Shown in pieces: positions 21,121 through 33,933 of a stretch of DNA of 64,000 bases; within the stretch, counting starts at the first letter, position 1, and every line of letters begins with the position of its first letter. The DNA is taken from contig JAFKAC010000072.1 of NCBI GenBank assembly GCA_025766275.1, forward strand, positions 238,281-302,280, read 5' to 3'. The translations under genes were made by a program, and so were the position numbers. The stretch is from Lactarius indigo. Lineage: Eukaryota; Basidiomycota; Agaricomycetes; Russulales; Russulaceae. The notes beneath the pieces are model-generated. The model ran no database searches. It saw only the letters and a list, made by a program, of their open reading frames with translations, and was not told the DNA's origin.

Positions 21121-24100
21121 TCAGGGTCGTGGCAAATAACTGGGGTCGATTCCCAAAGGAAGCATGACAAGGTCAGTAAGGCGTGTCTTCTCCCACCTTG
21201 TCTTCTCAAGCTGAGTATGAGAAGATCAATTAAACCTGTGTGAAAATAAAGAATACGTCTACCCACATCTGATATCGCTTCTGACATCGCCAACAAATTC
21301 ATATGGTCAGGTGGAGAACCCCCGTTCTTACGAGTACGACATCTGTCAACCGAACTCACGTGAGAAGGACCCAGTTTACATACCATGTATTCTTCATCGA
21401 GATCACGAAAATGTAGGCGGAAGTCTAATGGCAGTTTCGATGGTAGAATAAGGACGTGGATGGGTGGCGTGAATGGACGGTCGACCGCGTTCCTCATAGA
21501 AAGGTCCTGGGAGCACTTGAGTGGACTACGCTTATAATATAGAAGCCGTGCACCTTCGCAGAGGACAGCGCCAGGCGAATATCATGCCTTGAACCGCGTG
21601 CTTTCGCCCCAACTAGCACGAATAGCTCCCAGATACAGTCAGTGAGATATACCGACGAAGCAACGTCCGATTGTGTGGCAAATCCCGGCACATTCGTGAG
21701 CTGTAGAGATCAATCGATGTGGAGGTACAATGTCAAGACAACTCTTACATATGGGTAGGATGATGCATCCACTCGCCAAATTCGGGGCAGGTTAGTCGCC
21801 AACTTCGGTCGCCACTTCCAGTAGTCAGCGCTAGCGTAGCTGGCATCGCCAAGCATCATCCAGAAGAATTCGTTGTCATCAGATTCTTGTTCAATGAGCT
21901 CCACAAGACTTGATCCTTCCGTGGCAAGAGATTGGGCGTATTCAAGTGCAGCCTGACGTTCTTCGGGGAGCGACCCTTTTCCGTACCAAACATAAAAAGT
22001 TCCGAGCAAAGTCAAACAGTAACTGAACGCAGAGCAGAGGTTGGAAACGTGCTGAGAATACGTATCAGCTCGCATGTAACGAGGTTTCCCCGAATAACAC
22101 TGCACATACTAAATCGTGCTCATCAATGAGTACGTTTCCCTGCATCCAGCGGACCTGGTGCATGGTAGTGTTCTCTGCACTCCAATGCGAACGGGTTCCC
22201 TGAGAAGTACCAGGCCGTTTGTAGGCAGAAGGCACTCAACGAGCGCCTGAGACTCTTACCTGCCGGATAGCAAGCCGTCCGCCAAGCGCGTGCACCAGCT
22301 CAGGTGGTTCACAACTTTGGCGAACAGGACATAGCTTTGTTCCATAATGCCGCGCCATATCCTTCAGCTTTCGCTCCTCGCGTTCACCGATCTGGCTACG
22401 CCGACCTTGCCAACTCCAGAGCGAGGTCTCCACGAGCCCGGTAGTTTTCGTCTTGAACCGATGCACGATCGCCAAGACTTCTGAATCGTAAAATACGCCT
22501 GTGTCACCCTTCAGGCCTATGGCGGTAGCACCGGTAACCGACATAACATCGACAGATATGCTGGCGGTATCCAAGCAAGGCAAATACTCAGTGGGAAGGG
22601 CGAAGAACCCATCCAAGGCAACACAGGGAAGAAGCTCGTCATAAGGGGCTGCGGTCCATGCTCAGAAGTCGAACCTGAGGACCAGTGGTCTCACTCACGT
22701 ATCTCAACGAAGATATCGTCTTTCTGGCCTGACTCTGTGACATCAGGCATTTCTGACTCTTGTGGTGCTATGTCCGCAGAAGTTTCCCTGATTTCCACTA
22801 CGGGCACGGGGCTTACTCTCCCTGCCGGCAAGACGCGCTCTTCGACCAGGGGAGACATCATGAACGCTGTATACTTGTCATGGCTTGACTTGCGTTTTTC
22901 CATCGACGGTGCATGATGCTCCGCTCGCCGTGGAGCGATAGAACTCTTGATCGGAACTTCTGCCTCAGGTGGTACTTGTGCCTCCTGCAACGCCTGTGCG
23001 ACGTCCATCACCAGCGCCCTAGACCCCGTGCTTGGGATACGGCTTTGACGTCGCGGGGAGCGAGGCGACGCTGAAACAGACTGCGCCGGGAGTGGCTTCT
23101 GTGGCTGCGATGGGGATGTGATGATGCCAGGGAGGACACGGTCAGCTGCTAACCCGACAAGGGAAGTTTTCTTCTGAACATTCAAGGCGACAGAACCGAG
23201 TGACTTGCTCAAAGCCTGTTCGGCGATCTGAGGCTTAGAGGTGGGTTGGTGCGTGTCCGAAGGGGACTGTGAATCCGCATGTGAAGGCGTGCCAGGAGCT
23301 CGTACCGCGACGGCAGAAAGTGGGGAGTCACGTATCGGCGAAGGTGAAGGTATGAGCGTGGCTATACGCACTGCCCCACTCGACGTTGGTGACTTTGACA
23401 CGTGGGTGGTTTGTGTCTTCAAGGCGTCTTTCTCGTAGCGCAGCTCGGCCGTATGTTTTCGAATAGCCTTTTTAGGCTTAGGCCTCCCCTTGGTGAGCTA
23501 CAAACACGTACGTGGCACACACGATCACGCACATGGAGAAGATACAAAACACACACCCAAACAAAAGGAAAGTAGCAATTAATCATTGACATGCGATATG
23601 GTGCCACTAGGGACGTACATGAACCAAAGGTCTGCCCGATGGCACTGGAAAGCTCGCCCCACCATTCCGCCGCCCATTTCCGCCAGAACCCACCCCAGTA
23701 CGATGACCCAACTCGTCAACACCCTGTATAGACGCCAGATCAGTAGACGGTAAGTGTGAGTGTGGTGTGGCAGGCCGCGAATGAGATTTGGACAAGCCGG
23801 TGGCGGGATCGTCGCCCGTCCTCGTTGGTTTGATGTATGAGAACATGGTGGACGAAGAACCAATGCCATGACCCCCTGGAGACGAGGGCGGAGGAGTGGA
23901 CGGCCGCGAGGGTGTTGATAAGGAGGGTAATGAAGGCGCCTTGCGGACAGAGTGCCCTGTATGCTGCGCCTCTAACACTTTCGAAGACTGCTCTCCAGCC
24001 TCTCCCGCACACGTAGATCGCCCAGTTTGATGAGCTTCGACAGTACATGTAACACGGCCAGTGTTTTGTTGTTCCAATGCACGAGGCGGTCGTTCACGTT

Positions 24101-25655
24101 CGTGATCCTCCGCTTTCAAAGGCTCCGAGGCTGCCCACGATTTCCGCTGTGCGACGTTTTTCTTCCCATACGTCGTAGTAGCTGGGGGTAAGCTCGATGA
24201 CGATGGTTCAGGCTTCCACCGATCGGCTACCAGCGACGAGCGCTTAGTGGGGCCAAGTCTCCCGGCCTCGGATGTAGCAGAACCTGCCGCTGCCGCTTCC
24301 AAAACACTGCTTACTTTCACCATTGATTGAACGAACCCCCGACCTTTGAGTCGACTGATGCTAGGTGTCGGGTCTTTCTCTTTCGGTGGATGGAGGGGCA
24401 TTCGGGGTGGGGGTGTAAGCGGCGCGGCCCTGGAGATGGGGGATTCGATTCGGGGGAGAGACGGGGTGGACGCAGAAAATACGGGAAGCTTGACGCCGGA
24501 TGCGAGAGACGAAACATTTGCGACTGTAGGCCTCTTAGGGATCACGGTAAATGCAGGTGAAGATGACTTGGAAGGTGTGGATGCAGGAGACTTTGACGGT
24601 GGAGGCTCTGGGCCGAAGGTTGGAAGAGTCTGGTGTACCTCTGAAGTCGGGGTACGAGGAGAGATAGGGGCACGAGGAGAGACTGAACGGGGTTGAGACT
24701 GCGATGCTGGGGGTGAAAGTATCGTGACACGGGTGGGACGTGTACCAGTGGGCGTGCTCACGGTACGTGATCGAGGATTGTCCCGTGCGGAGGGTTTGCT
24801 CAGCGAAGGCGGTGTGACTTGTTCGACGTGTTGTATGTATCGTTTAAGCGCCGTAGAATGTGCGTTCGTGCGCGGTTGACGAGACGTCCCCTCTGGTAGG
24901 TGGCCGTTGGCTAGTGTGAGAACGGCTTCTGTATTCGATGAAGGTTCATCCTTCATTATGGGAGAGTGACCTCCAGCAGATGCGGTAGAAGCCGGTGCAT
25001 GATGCTCGCGGTCTGAGATGGGAGAAACTGCCCCGCGCCCCCGCGAAGTGAGCCTGGACATCGCTATACCTCCTCGCCCGAATAAAGGGTGAGGCATAGA
25101 GGAAGAGTCAATGGTCCGTTGCTCGGACAATGTGGGGTCGTTGACGTCCCTTTGAGGAGCGTGTTTGTTTAACCGTGGACCTGTCGCGCGACCGCCGATA
25201 AAGGTCGCAAGAGACATTGGCGTAGTTGTAGGTGAGGAAGCAGAGGGGAGGGGAGACGATTTGCCGACAAGTTTTTGCAACGTCTCTTCTCGATCACGGT
25301 AGGTGTCGGTAGGGCTTTCACTCTCAAAAGCATTGGGACGATGGGAAATGGGGGGAGAGATGTCTTGGGCTACTGTGTATGCACGTCGTTCGGGTCAATC
25401 TAACCCGACTTTTGTGTAAGAAAGGGGCGTACCGGCTGCAGGGTCAAACGAGACACGACTATAGCCAGCACTGCGACGCACTCGGGCGAGACGCGAAGCA
25501 GCGATCTCCTGCTCGAGCTTCCTGTGTTCTTCTTCCTCGTCTGCATCAACCTGACGCTGAAGTGCCCGGATCTTCTGAGCCCATTCTGCGAGGCCTGATT
25601 CTCCAGGCTTACGCGTACCGAAATAATGAGATGAGGGACTAGGTGGGAGTTCCAT
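21121..25655 (-). CDS. DUF4045/gelsolin-repeat protein (villin-like), with an in-frame stop
   Basis: The first exon from 25655 encodes EWAQKIRALQRQVDADEEEEHRKLE-type sequence, the hallmark start of fungal DUF4045 proteins. A long Ser/Pro-rich, low-complexity region follows (25280-22691, joined at RPLVH to KGRPKPKKAIRKHTAELRYEK). The C-terminal third has gelsolin-like repeats: TTGLVETSLWSWQGRRS, VELIEQESDDNEFFWMMLGD and LEKTRWEKTRLTDLV near the end (stop at 21121). Likely an actin-binding or capping protein. Between exon 1 and the Ser-rich region the frame is open except for a single TGA at 25395-25397; no splice rescues it cleanly. Confidence 0.75.
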
Positions 25656-25910
25656 GTAAAAGTTGTGACAAGTTCAGTTAATGTTACAGTGTGGCCAGAA
25701 GGGAAGGCACCAGTCAGCCAGACAATCCAACCGAAACGTGCCACTATGCCAATGAAGCAATGGCCAAATCTGGCAAGCTCTGGTCAGGAGGTCACGGTCC
25801 GTGTTCCGAATCTGCTATGTTACTACAATGCTAATGCTAGGTAATACTTCATATACCATTCTCGTATAGATGATCCAGTAGTCAATCGGCCAGGGCGTTC
25901 TCACAAAAGG

Positions 25911-26883
25911 GCCGCCAAAAAAATGGCGAACCCAATAAGAGACCCAGGCGCACCCTTGAGCCGGAGTGGTTTTAGAGCGACATTACTATCTTCATTTGTA
26001 TTGGAAAGGTCGCTACCCGCTGCAGTCTGTGAAATACCCGCAGGTGTTTTGCCATCTGCAAGCACGAGTCAATGACAGATGACAGTCTCATGAATGAAAA
26101 TGGCAGACCGAGAAAATCAGCACCACATTGCTTTGAGAGTGTCGAGTTCTCATCAGATGTGATGGCTTGTGGTGTTTGGGTGATGATAATGTTGTAAGCC
26201 TCCTTGGTGCAATTATTACACGTCACGTTTTGGGGTAGACCAAGAGCAGGAAGTCCCTCCGCAATGAGCTTGGGAAAGAGGGAAAGAACATTATCTGTGC
26301 TGAGTGTACCCGTCACGTTTTGGACGTCATACAGCTCTTCGATGAGACAGAGTTGATTAGCATTGTTACTAGGAAGGACGTCAACATCGTGGACTATCTG
26401 CGGCAGGAACCTGTGCCTCGGGAACGACATACTCTTTTAAACACGCTATTTGGCGCACGACGGGATAGTACTCTTGCACAGACGCTGTGATGGACGAAAT
26501 ATTGCTATTGTTTATACTTAGTGATGACAAGTCGGACGAGCACCCCTGGGTGATGTTCGCCACAAGGGTGGCGAGAGTCTGATTCGTGCAGGGGTCCTTG
26601 GAACAGAGACCGGTTAACCAGGATTGAAAGGGACCAATGAGAGAGGTGTTCGAGCCGGCGAAGAAAATCGGAGCGATTCCAGCAGAATTGAGACATTGTC
26701 CTTCAGTGGAGGAAGCAATGTTGATGAGAGTGGACTGACACTGCGCAGAAACGTCAAAGCTACTGTGGCGAAACAAAGGGTGTTAGGTGGGCGACGCGAG
26801 GCAAGGATGAGAACCACAGACGAGGATGACTGCGCAATGACAGGGGGTAGCAGAGGTGCAAGTATGAGGAACGAAAAGATCAT
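25911..26883 (-). CDS. Secreted GPI-anchored Cys-containing protein
   Basis: Signal peptide MIFSFLILAPLLPPVIAQ. Four exons can be joined in frame: S/SFDVSAQCQSTL (donor GTCTGT), ACLKD/NNANQLCLIEEL, and DFLD/GKTPAG. The mature part has paired cysteines and many N-glycosylation sequons. It ends with a Ser/Gly/Asn-rich stretch and a hydrophobic tail (GSLIGFAIFLAALL) without charged residues after it, as expected for GPI attachment. The first half and second half look like a repeated C..C domain family of basidiomycete surface proteins; function unknown. Confidence 0.75.
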
Positions 26884-27344
26884 CGTGGTGTTGGAAGAAA
26901 TCTAGTTACTGACCGGGGTGGGGCAGAGTTTTATATGACATAGCCAAGGCGAGTGGAGTGGTCATGGAGAAATGAAATTATTGTGCCGTGCTGCCGCCCG
27001 ATCCATTACCGTGCAATAACCCAATTTGGATACACCTATTCCTAATTCGATCTTACATGAATCCACCAGGTTTGCAGGATTACTTACCTCACCTCTCGTA
27101 CATACGGAAGAAAGCCTAAGCTCGAGCTTAGGATGCACATTCCAGCTGACAGATTGGGAAAAGGTCGCGGACTGAGCAATGTCCCCACTGGCAGACAAGC
27201 ACTCATTAGCGATGCAAAACTTGAAGGTCACTTCCACCAAAAGTTTACCGACTGTATGCGCCCCCGTTGAGGACTTCCCTCGTTCTTACCCTTATAATAA
27301 ACCCCTCACATATGTGTGCTTTAGGTGATACCCTAACTAGGAGA
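26884..27344. other. Intergenic region between divergent genes
   Basis: Likely shared upstream region for the GPI protein (minus) and the unknown gene (plus). A 92-codon minus ORF here has no recognisable features. Confidence 0.4.
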
Positions 27345-28593
27345 ATGTCTAGTCTAGATCCTGGCCCGCACCTGAGACCTAGAGTCCCCGGTATCAGTCT
27401 CGACACACATTACAGCCTGAGTACAAATCCGCGTTACATTCCTTCAGTCTCTCCAAGCGGTTCGTGCACGTCACTTCACGCAAAACTTCCTGTCCTGCGA
27501 GCCTCGGGGCTCCCCACAGTTACCTGTGATAAGGAGAATGTCCCACCAATTACACAGGATGAGGATTTGTATCCCCTAGAAGTCCAACAACCTTTTACCC
27601 CGCCCTTGCCTACCCCCTCCTCTCCTGCTCACTGTCACCAACTCGACTCAATCATCCCTCTGGGCTTACCGCCCATTCAGTCACTTCTTGACATGACTCT
27701 TTGCGGCCAACGTATAACATTTGACCTCGAGGGCCTCGACGTTGACCCACGCCCGATTATAGAGTTACTCTGTGCAACTTCGAGTGATCGTGACAAATGG
27801 ATGATTGTCGGCGCGTTTTATCGACGCAAAGGTAACATCCACGCCTCGTTGACCGTAGTCGCCACCATGGTAAAAGGTCAGTAGGAGTTCCTCGACTATT
27901 GCGAAGCAGCGACTAAGAACAAATCAAAATTCAGTGCTTAGCGACCTTGGACTCAAGGCATGCGAGCTGCGACCCGCATTCCTCATGCTTTCCAGCTGCC
28001 ATACTGAATTATGGAGGCGTACACGTGCTCAAGACGGCTCCGAGACGCAGGCATCCGTTGCACACTTGGACAAGTCACGACGCTGGCTACAGCTTGTGTA
28101 TGGTCGACTTACTACCGAACTAAGTTCTGAAAACAACCCCGATACCCTTGGCACGTCGAGGCATGTTCATGACATCCCATCTAAGCGCGAAGTCATTACA
28201 CCCGAAAATACTCAGAATGTGGACAACGAAGGTGATCTACTGGTGTTACGAGACCCCCGAGTGCCTTATACCAAAGATCCCATCAACAAGCGGACTGCGG
28301 AGCGATGGTTTGAAGATGAAGCCGGTTTCGAACGTGCAACACGGAGACGACCCTAGCGGTCGTTGCATGATCTCGAGGCAAGAGTCATCGAGGCCCCAAA
28401 ACGCGTCGATGATGCCCATGCGTCGGTCCGCGCGTGGGCGGACACGCGGAGGATATGTGAGCAGGCAATCAGCGAGGAACGGGCAAAGAACAGAACGATG
28501 GAAGAATATCTCAAGAGGCAAGCCCAGAGTGCCAGGCCGCTACCAGACGGACTAGCCGCATTATTTTTCAGAGAGCAGGGTAGTTACAGCTAG
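27345..28593 (+). CDS. Unknown conserved-looking protein with helical repeat and coiled-coil tail
   Basis: Start at 27345 (MSSLDPGP); two upstream in-frame Mets are possible. Pro/Ser-rich N-terminus with a KENVPP motif, then a TPR-like helical region (WMIVGAFYRRKGNIHASLTV ... joined across an intron 27879-27935 to VLSDLGLKACELRPAFLML). After that comes a basic stretch and a coiled coil (HDLEARVIEAPKRVDDAHAS, ISEERAKNRTMEEYLKR). A TAG at 28354-28356 splits the last two parts in one frame. I do not recognise the family. The final coiled coil may be lost, read through or reached by an unseen splice. Confidence 0.5.
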
Positions 28594-28867
28594 ACGGTGA
28601 TGCATGATTCGTTTGTCAACCTGGACCATGGAGGGTTGCGCACTCCGATGACCTCCCGATCTGTGGACGATTATAATAATTTTGATGGACTTCACTCCGT
28701 ACCAACGTCGAGTCAACACCCCCTTTTTTCGGGTCCCTTCTCACTTCGAATGTGACTAAGCGGCGAGCTTTAGTGCAACGCAACCTAGATTCCATGTAGA
28801 AGATGGTGCCACTGTTGTACACTAACGCAGAACTATATATATTCCACTCGCCGCGAGACGTGAAGAC

Positions 28868-31800
28868 TCAGAACAGGTCGACAGTTCCCCGGACGGACGA
28901 GATAACAGCAACAACCTTACTCTCAAAAGACAGTAGGTCGCCTCCTTGCGTTGCCACCAGGTCCGTCGTGCCCCTGTGCCCATTGCTACCGAGGAGTTTC
29001 TTGAGATTTGTGGAGGCCAGAGCGATGGCTTCCGGCTTGGAAATATGTCCGCCAGATTCCAGAGCGATCTACGTAATGACGTACGGTGAGGGGCAAAAAA
29101 AACGTAGAGGCAGCGGGAGAGGACCGCACCCAACCAAGGTCGAAGCGCGTCGCAGCAGCGCTCGATGGCTCGTCTACACCAACTCCTACTGACACACCAT
29201 ACGTCAGGAGTCGCAAAATGGCGCTATCTTCGGACAGGGGTGGGCCGGGCAGACTGGGGACAACCATAGTCAGCGGCCCAGACAAGGGAAGTATGGCATG
29301 TACTACAAACTCACATGCGTCGCTGCTCCCAAGTCCCGGGAAAGGGTCGCGCACGCGTCAATACCACCCCCACTCCGGCTTCCGCGAGTTCTGATGCGAG
29401 GAGATAGGCCTCGGCGGCGCCAGCGATAGTCAACCGAAGTGGACGTCCGGTGTGCGCCTCAAATTCCCTCTTCAGCTCTATGAGTGTCGCAATCACGTCA
29501 ACGCTGTGCGTCTCGATGACCAGCGGAATACGACCCTGAATGACCAGATGAGACGGGAGTGACACAAATCCAAGAACTCAAAAACCACGCACCTGGACGA
29601 CATCGACAAAGTGGGCAGATACCTCCCCACGCTCTCCATGAGTATGAGCCGCGAAAAGCCGTTGGCGCAATGCAGCGATCTGCGTGCTCACACTGGGTTG
29701 CATAGTACCGTGCACTATGGAAAGATGTAAGGCTGTTACGTCCTGATGAACGGCACCTTTCTCCAGTTTGTGCCTGGCACCGAGAGAAAACTCCACCCCT
29801 AGACCTCCAAGGAAGCCAGAGTGGCTCGGGGCAGTAAATGCACGTGAGACTCCGGCGCGGTAAGCCAATCTGTAAGCGAAAGGTTACGTTCGTGGGAAAT
29901 CGTATGGCCAAACAATGAGATTAAGGACGAACAAGGCATTACGACCGGCAAACTGCAGCCCATCAACAGCACGGACAAGAATTTGCTCGGCAGCCGAGGA
30001 CATTGGTGCGACCAAAGGGTCAAACACGGTCCCATCACCGGTGGAAATCTCGCCTTGTATTTCTGAGAGACCCAGAGAGGAGCCATATGATACCAATGTG
30101 GGGCTTATCGAGCCTCCTTTCAAGTCGATGATGCGCACAGGGTGTGCACGATTGTCAGTGAGCTCGCCCACGGAACAAGAATTTTCGGGACCGAAACATG
30201 CAACGGTGCCGTTAAGTACCATTACCACGCCAGAATGTATACCCTGAGTTATAAATGCGTCTTGAATTCGATCGCCGTCCGCCCCTGGCAAGAAAAGGTT
30301 ATTGACATTCTTGAACAGTATGTCACCAGTGTGAGACTCGTTGGGCATCAGGGGTGGAAGGCCGTCGTATTCGACAGCCTTGGCAGCCTCACTATCAAAA
30401 TTTGGGACCTTCGGTACGGACTGTAAGGAATTAGGTTTCTCAACAACATAAGGGAACTTGATCTGAGCAATTCCGTCGATGTAAACTTGTGTTGGTGTAG
30501 CACCGAGCGCCAGGGGATGGCTGTCCCAAATAACCAGATCTGGAAGGGCCCCAAAATTTGCACCACTGTGTAGGACAAGTGATGGCAAGAGGCGTACCCG
30601 CATCCCATCCTGGAACGTAGGTCATTAACTGAGAAATCATAAGACCCGAAATATTCACCCTCTCTAATATAGCCAATGCGATAATCTAAGCCAACCACTT
30701 GAGCAGGTTGTGTCGTCACGGCGCCCAATGCAAGATTCTCAGGTAGGCCATAATAATGAGCTTGCTGTGCATCAAACAATAGGAATCTAGAATTTGAGAC
30801 CGGATGGTCGCTCTAAGGAAAATGAGTAATGACGTAGCTCGGAGTTGTTTTGGACAGACCTTAAGAACGACCTTGATGCCATTTTCGGCCAAAATACGTG
30901 GAGCAAACTCGGAGCCTCGGTACGCCTCTCTTTTATATCTGCAAAATAGTATAGAAGGCTGTCCATGATTACCAATAAGGTACAAACCTTGCGTGTGTCG
31001 CAAAGATAGCGGCAGCAGGCGGAGGACCTGCAGCGAGATGGTATACATCACCGGACGGGTGACGACCGCCTGATAAGCAAGCTTACCGTATGCCCGTTTC
31101 AATACATCCGGAACGAGATATGCCTCGTGAGCGTGGTGAACAGCGGCGATAGAAAACTTGAATTCATTTGACAGCTGTCAGATCGTGGTGTCAGACGACC
31201 CGGGCGGCGGGTTTGATGGCTCTCACTCGGATCAGGTCGTCCAGGTCGACTGCTTCATAGCAGTGGGTTTGTACCTGCAATATCCCTCCATCAAAAATCA
31301 TGCAATTAGCGAATGTCGTGGGTGACATGCCTTGACCCGGCCACGCAATACGTCGACCAATGCTTCCCATTGTAGGTCTTCGGGAAACTCGCCAAGATCT
31401 GACCATTGGCCGGAGAATGCCCGCTCGCAGTACGCATCTTGCTTCTTTTTGATTTGGCGAGCACGATCATACCTGCGGACGCTGCCTTGACGTCCACCAT
31501 GCGAGGGACGAGGTTGTGTACTCACGCTTGACGGAATTCCCAAAAGGTATCCATACGTGTCGCGCTATAAACTCGACCTAATGGGAGATCAGGTAATCAT
31601 CATTTGGTTGACTACACCAACGCACTCGGATTCTCCCCTGTTGACGTGTCTGACGAGCCAGTTAGCATGGAAACATAATCAGAGGCGTACCACATGCGTG
31701 TCTAGAACGATATGCTCAGAACAACGCCGATCTCTAAATAAAGATATCGTACTTCATTTGTCTCCACGGAATGGCGCCGGACGTTGGGTATGTGCCATTC

Positions 31801-32662
31801 AGTTGATACGGGGGCTCCAGAAGCATCGCAGTGGGCGAACGTTCCGCTGTCTTGCGCAGCTTTATCGTAAAAGCCTGCCCACCTGCGTAAACCGTCAGAT
31901 CATCATGACGATATCCAGTAACTACAAGAAACTTGCCGATAGCATTTGCAGAACCAGGAAGGATGAGTGCTGTTGTCACACCGCCGGCAATGGAGAGCGG
32001 ATAAGACTCGTCGTGAGTATTCAGCCCGTCTAGAGAGCGTAGCCACGGCAGGATAGGACCATTGTGAGAGTTGCCATCATTAGCTCCAGAAAGGGAAGGC
32101 GCAGCGAGAACCCCTAGGTGTGAATGCGCATCCACGATACTAGAATTACGGACGTAAGTGAGTTTTATCCAAGTGTCATCGAATGTTCTCACCCCGGCGT
32201 CACCCAGGCACTTTTGGCATCCACGATGTCAAGGGTATCCTGGCTGTGAAGCATTTTGATGGCATTCACGTCTAAACTACCAACGCCTTTGAAGATACCC
32301 TTATCAAAATAAACGTGTCCTTCGATTATCTCAGTACCGTTCTGGCCACCGGTCCAGATGCGCGCATTGAGGACAAGGGTAGCCCGTGTACCGGGAGCAT
32401 AGCGATCCGAGCTTGCACGAGAGTAGAAGTGTGACGACGGGCCAGGTACAGTGTCGAGTACACGACATCTCGCAAGGGTTTTTTCTGCGTGAATGGGTAC
32501 CGACGAGGTACGTGCAATAGTGAGGGCATGGTGGGAATACAAGAACTGGAGTGCCACCAAAACGAATACGGCGCCATAGACGAATCTATTGCGAACATAA
32601 GGACGGCGGCGATTTGTGGGTACAACGGGTGCGTGCATCGGCAGCTGCGAATACTCGCCCAT
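28868..32662 (-). CDS. CE9-like amidohydrolase, membrane-anchored (copy 1)
   Basis: Start preferred at 32662 (MGEYSQLP); 32755 is also in frame. One transmembrane helix near residues 25-45 (FVYGAVFVLVALQFLY) makes it type II. The metallo-dependent hydrolase fold shows DAHSHLG (metal HxH), LDGLNTHDESYPLSIAGGVTTAL, then HCYEAVDLDDLIR, HHAHEAYLVPDVLKRAYG, GLPENLAL and a composite C-terminal beta part ending GTVDLF at 28868. Fungal proteins of this type are annotated as carbohydrate esterase family 9 (NagA-like deacetylases); substrate not established. Many introns; the one at 31883-31936 has a GC donor. It shares introns and sequence with the copy at 38310-42184. Confidence 0.75.
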
Positions 32663-33038
32663 GGTGAGGAACGAGAGGTAAGCGGTGGTTCCGTGCCGAA
32701 ATAAGATGGTGAGAAGAGTACTCGAGGTGCTGGTGCCTTTGGCTATGGCTGTCACACGTACCCGGCACCGTGTGAATGGGCACTTCAGCTGCCGTCGGCC
32801 TCCAAGGACTGGAAGCGAACATGACTTACGGACTGTCTCCCGCTCCGATATCCCAATCGGGTAATCAACGTAGGCACGTGATGGAAGAACGAGACAACTA
32901 TACAGACGTTCGGCAAGTCCCGAGTGGCCTCAAACTTTGATCTCACTGTCACTCACTCGTCCCGTGTGAGACGCCGATAGGTCAACACAACTTCACGGGA
33001 CCAGCTTCGGTTATCCTCAAAGGCAAGAGATCTCAAGA
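32663..33038. promoter_or_regulatory. Divergent promoter region, CE9 copy 1 / RPS5
   Basis: Only 376 bp separates the two preferred start codons, so both promoters must lie here or overlap the amidohydrolase leader. No specific box was identified with confidence. Confidence 0.45.
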
Positions 33039-33933
33039 ATGGCTTCTGTTCAAACCCTCCCAAAGGACGTCTCAAAGCTCGGACAGGAGGTAAAGCTGTT
33101 CGGAAAGTGGGATACTCAGGAGTGCGTCCCCAAATTGAGCATCTACACCTACGAAAGAGATTGACGATCTCACCCGTTAGCGTCGAGGTCAAAGACATCT
33201 CTTTAACTGATTACATTCAAATTCGTCATGCTGTTTACCTCCCCCATACCGCTGGCCGTTATGCCAAGAAGCAATTCAAGAAGGCCCAGATGCCTATTGT
33301 CGAACGCCTTGTTGACAGGTTGGTCCGAATATACGAGTAGCCTCGCAGGATTCACTATATTCTCCTAGTCTGATGATGAAGGGTCGCAACAACGGCAAGA
33401 AGCTCTTGGCTGTCCGCATTGTCGCACACGCGTTCGAGATCATCCACCTCCTTACAGACCAGAATCCAATCCAGGTTTGGTTTTTCGACCAACCTGCCCA
33501 ATTCCACTCTCCGACCCACTCTTGACCTACAGGTTCTTGTTGACGCCATTGTCAATACCGGGCCTCGCGAAGACTCGACTCGTATCGGCTCACAAGGCAC
33601 TGTCCGCCGCCAGGCCGTCGACGTTTCACCTCTGCGGAGAGTGAATCAAGCCATTTCACTCCTCACCATCGGCGTACGTCCAACTCTTGCGATTAGCCAC
33701 GTGTGCTTATCTCATCGCCTCGTCTCAGACACGCGAGTCAGCATTCCGCAACGTTAAATCCGTCGCGGAATGCCTTGCAGATGAGCTCATCAATGCAGCA
33801 AAGGGTTCATCAAACTCGTATGCCATCAAGGTCTGTCACACCAATGAACCTTTTTTGTTTGTTTTTTCACATGCAGCTCTACTATTTGTAGAAAAAGGAC
33901 GAGCTGGAGCGTGTCGCCAAGTCAAATCGGTGA
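33039..33933 (+). CDS. RPS5: 40S ribosomal protein S5 (uS7)
   Basis: Six exons: 33039-33121, 33181-33318, 33369-33474, 33533-33673, 33729-33830, 33892-33933, all with GT-AG introns of 50-61 nt. The joins recreate the known S5 order: [100 protein letters not shown]. The protein is 203 residues, the usual length. It binds the 3' domain of 18S rRNA at the mRNA exit side. No frameshift or odd residue seen. Confidence 0.97.

Noticed and set aside
26962..27240. 92-codon minus-strand ORF between two divergent genes
   Set aside because: Looks faintly protein-like but has no domain or conserved motif, and it occupies the likely promoter region.
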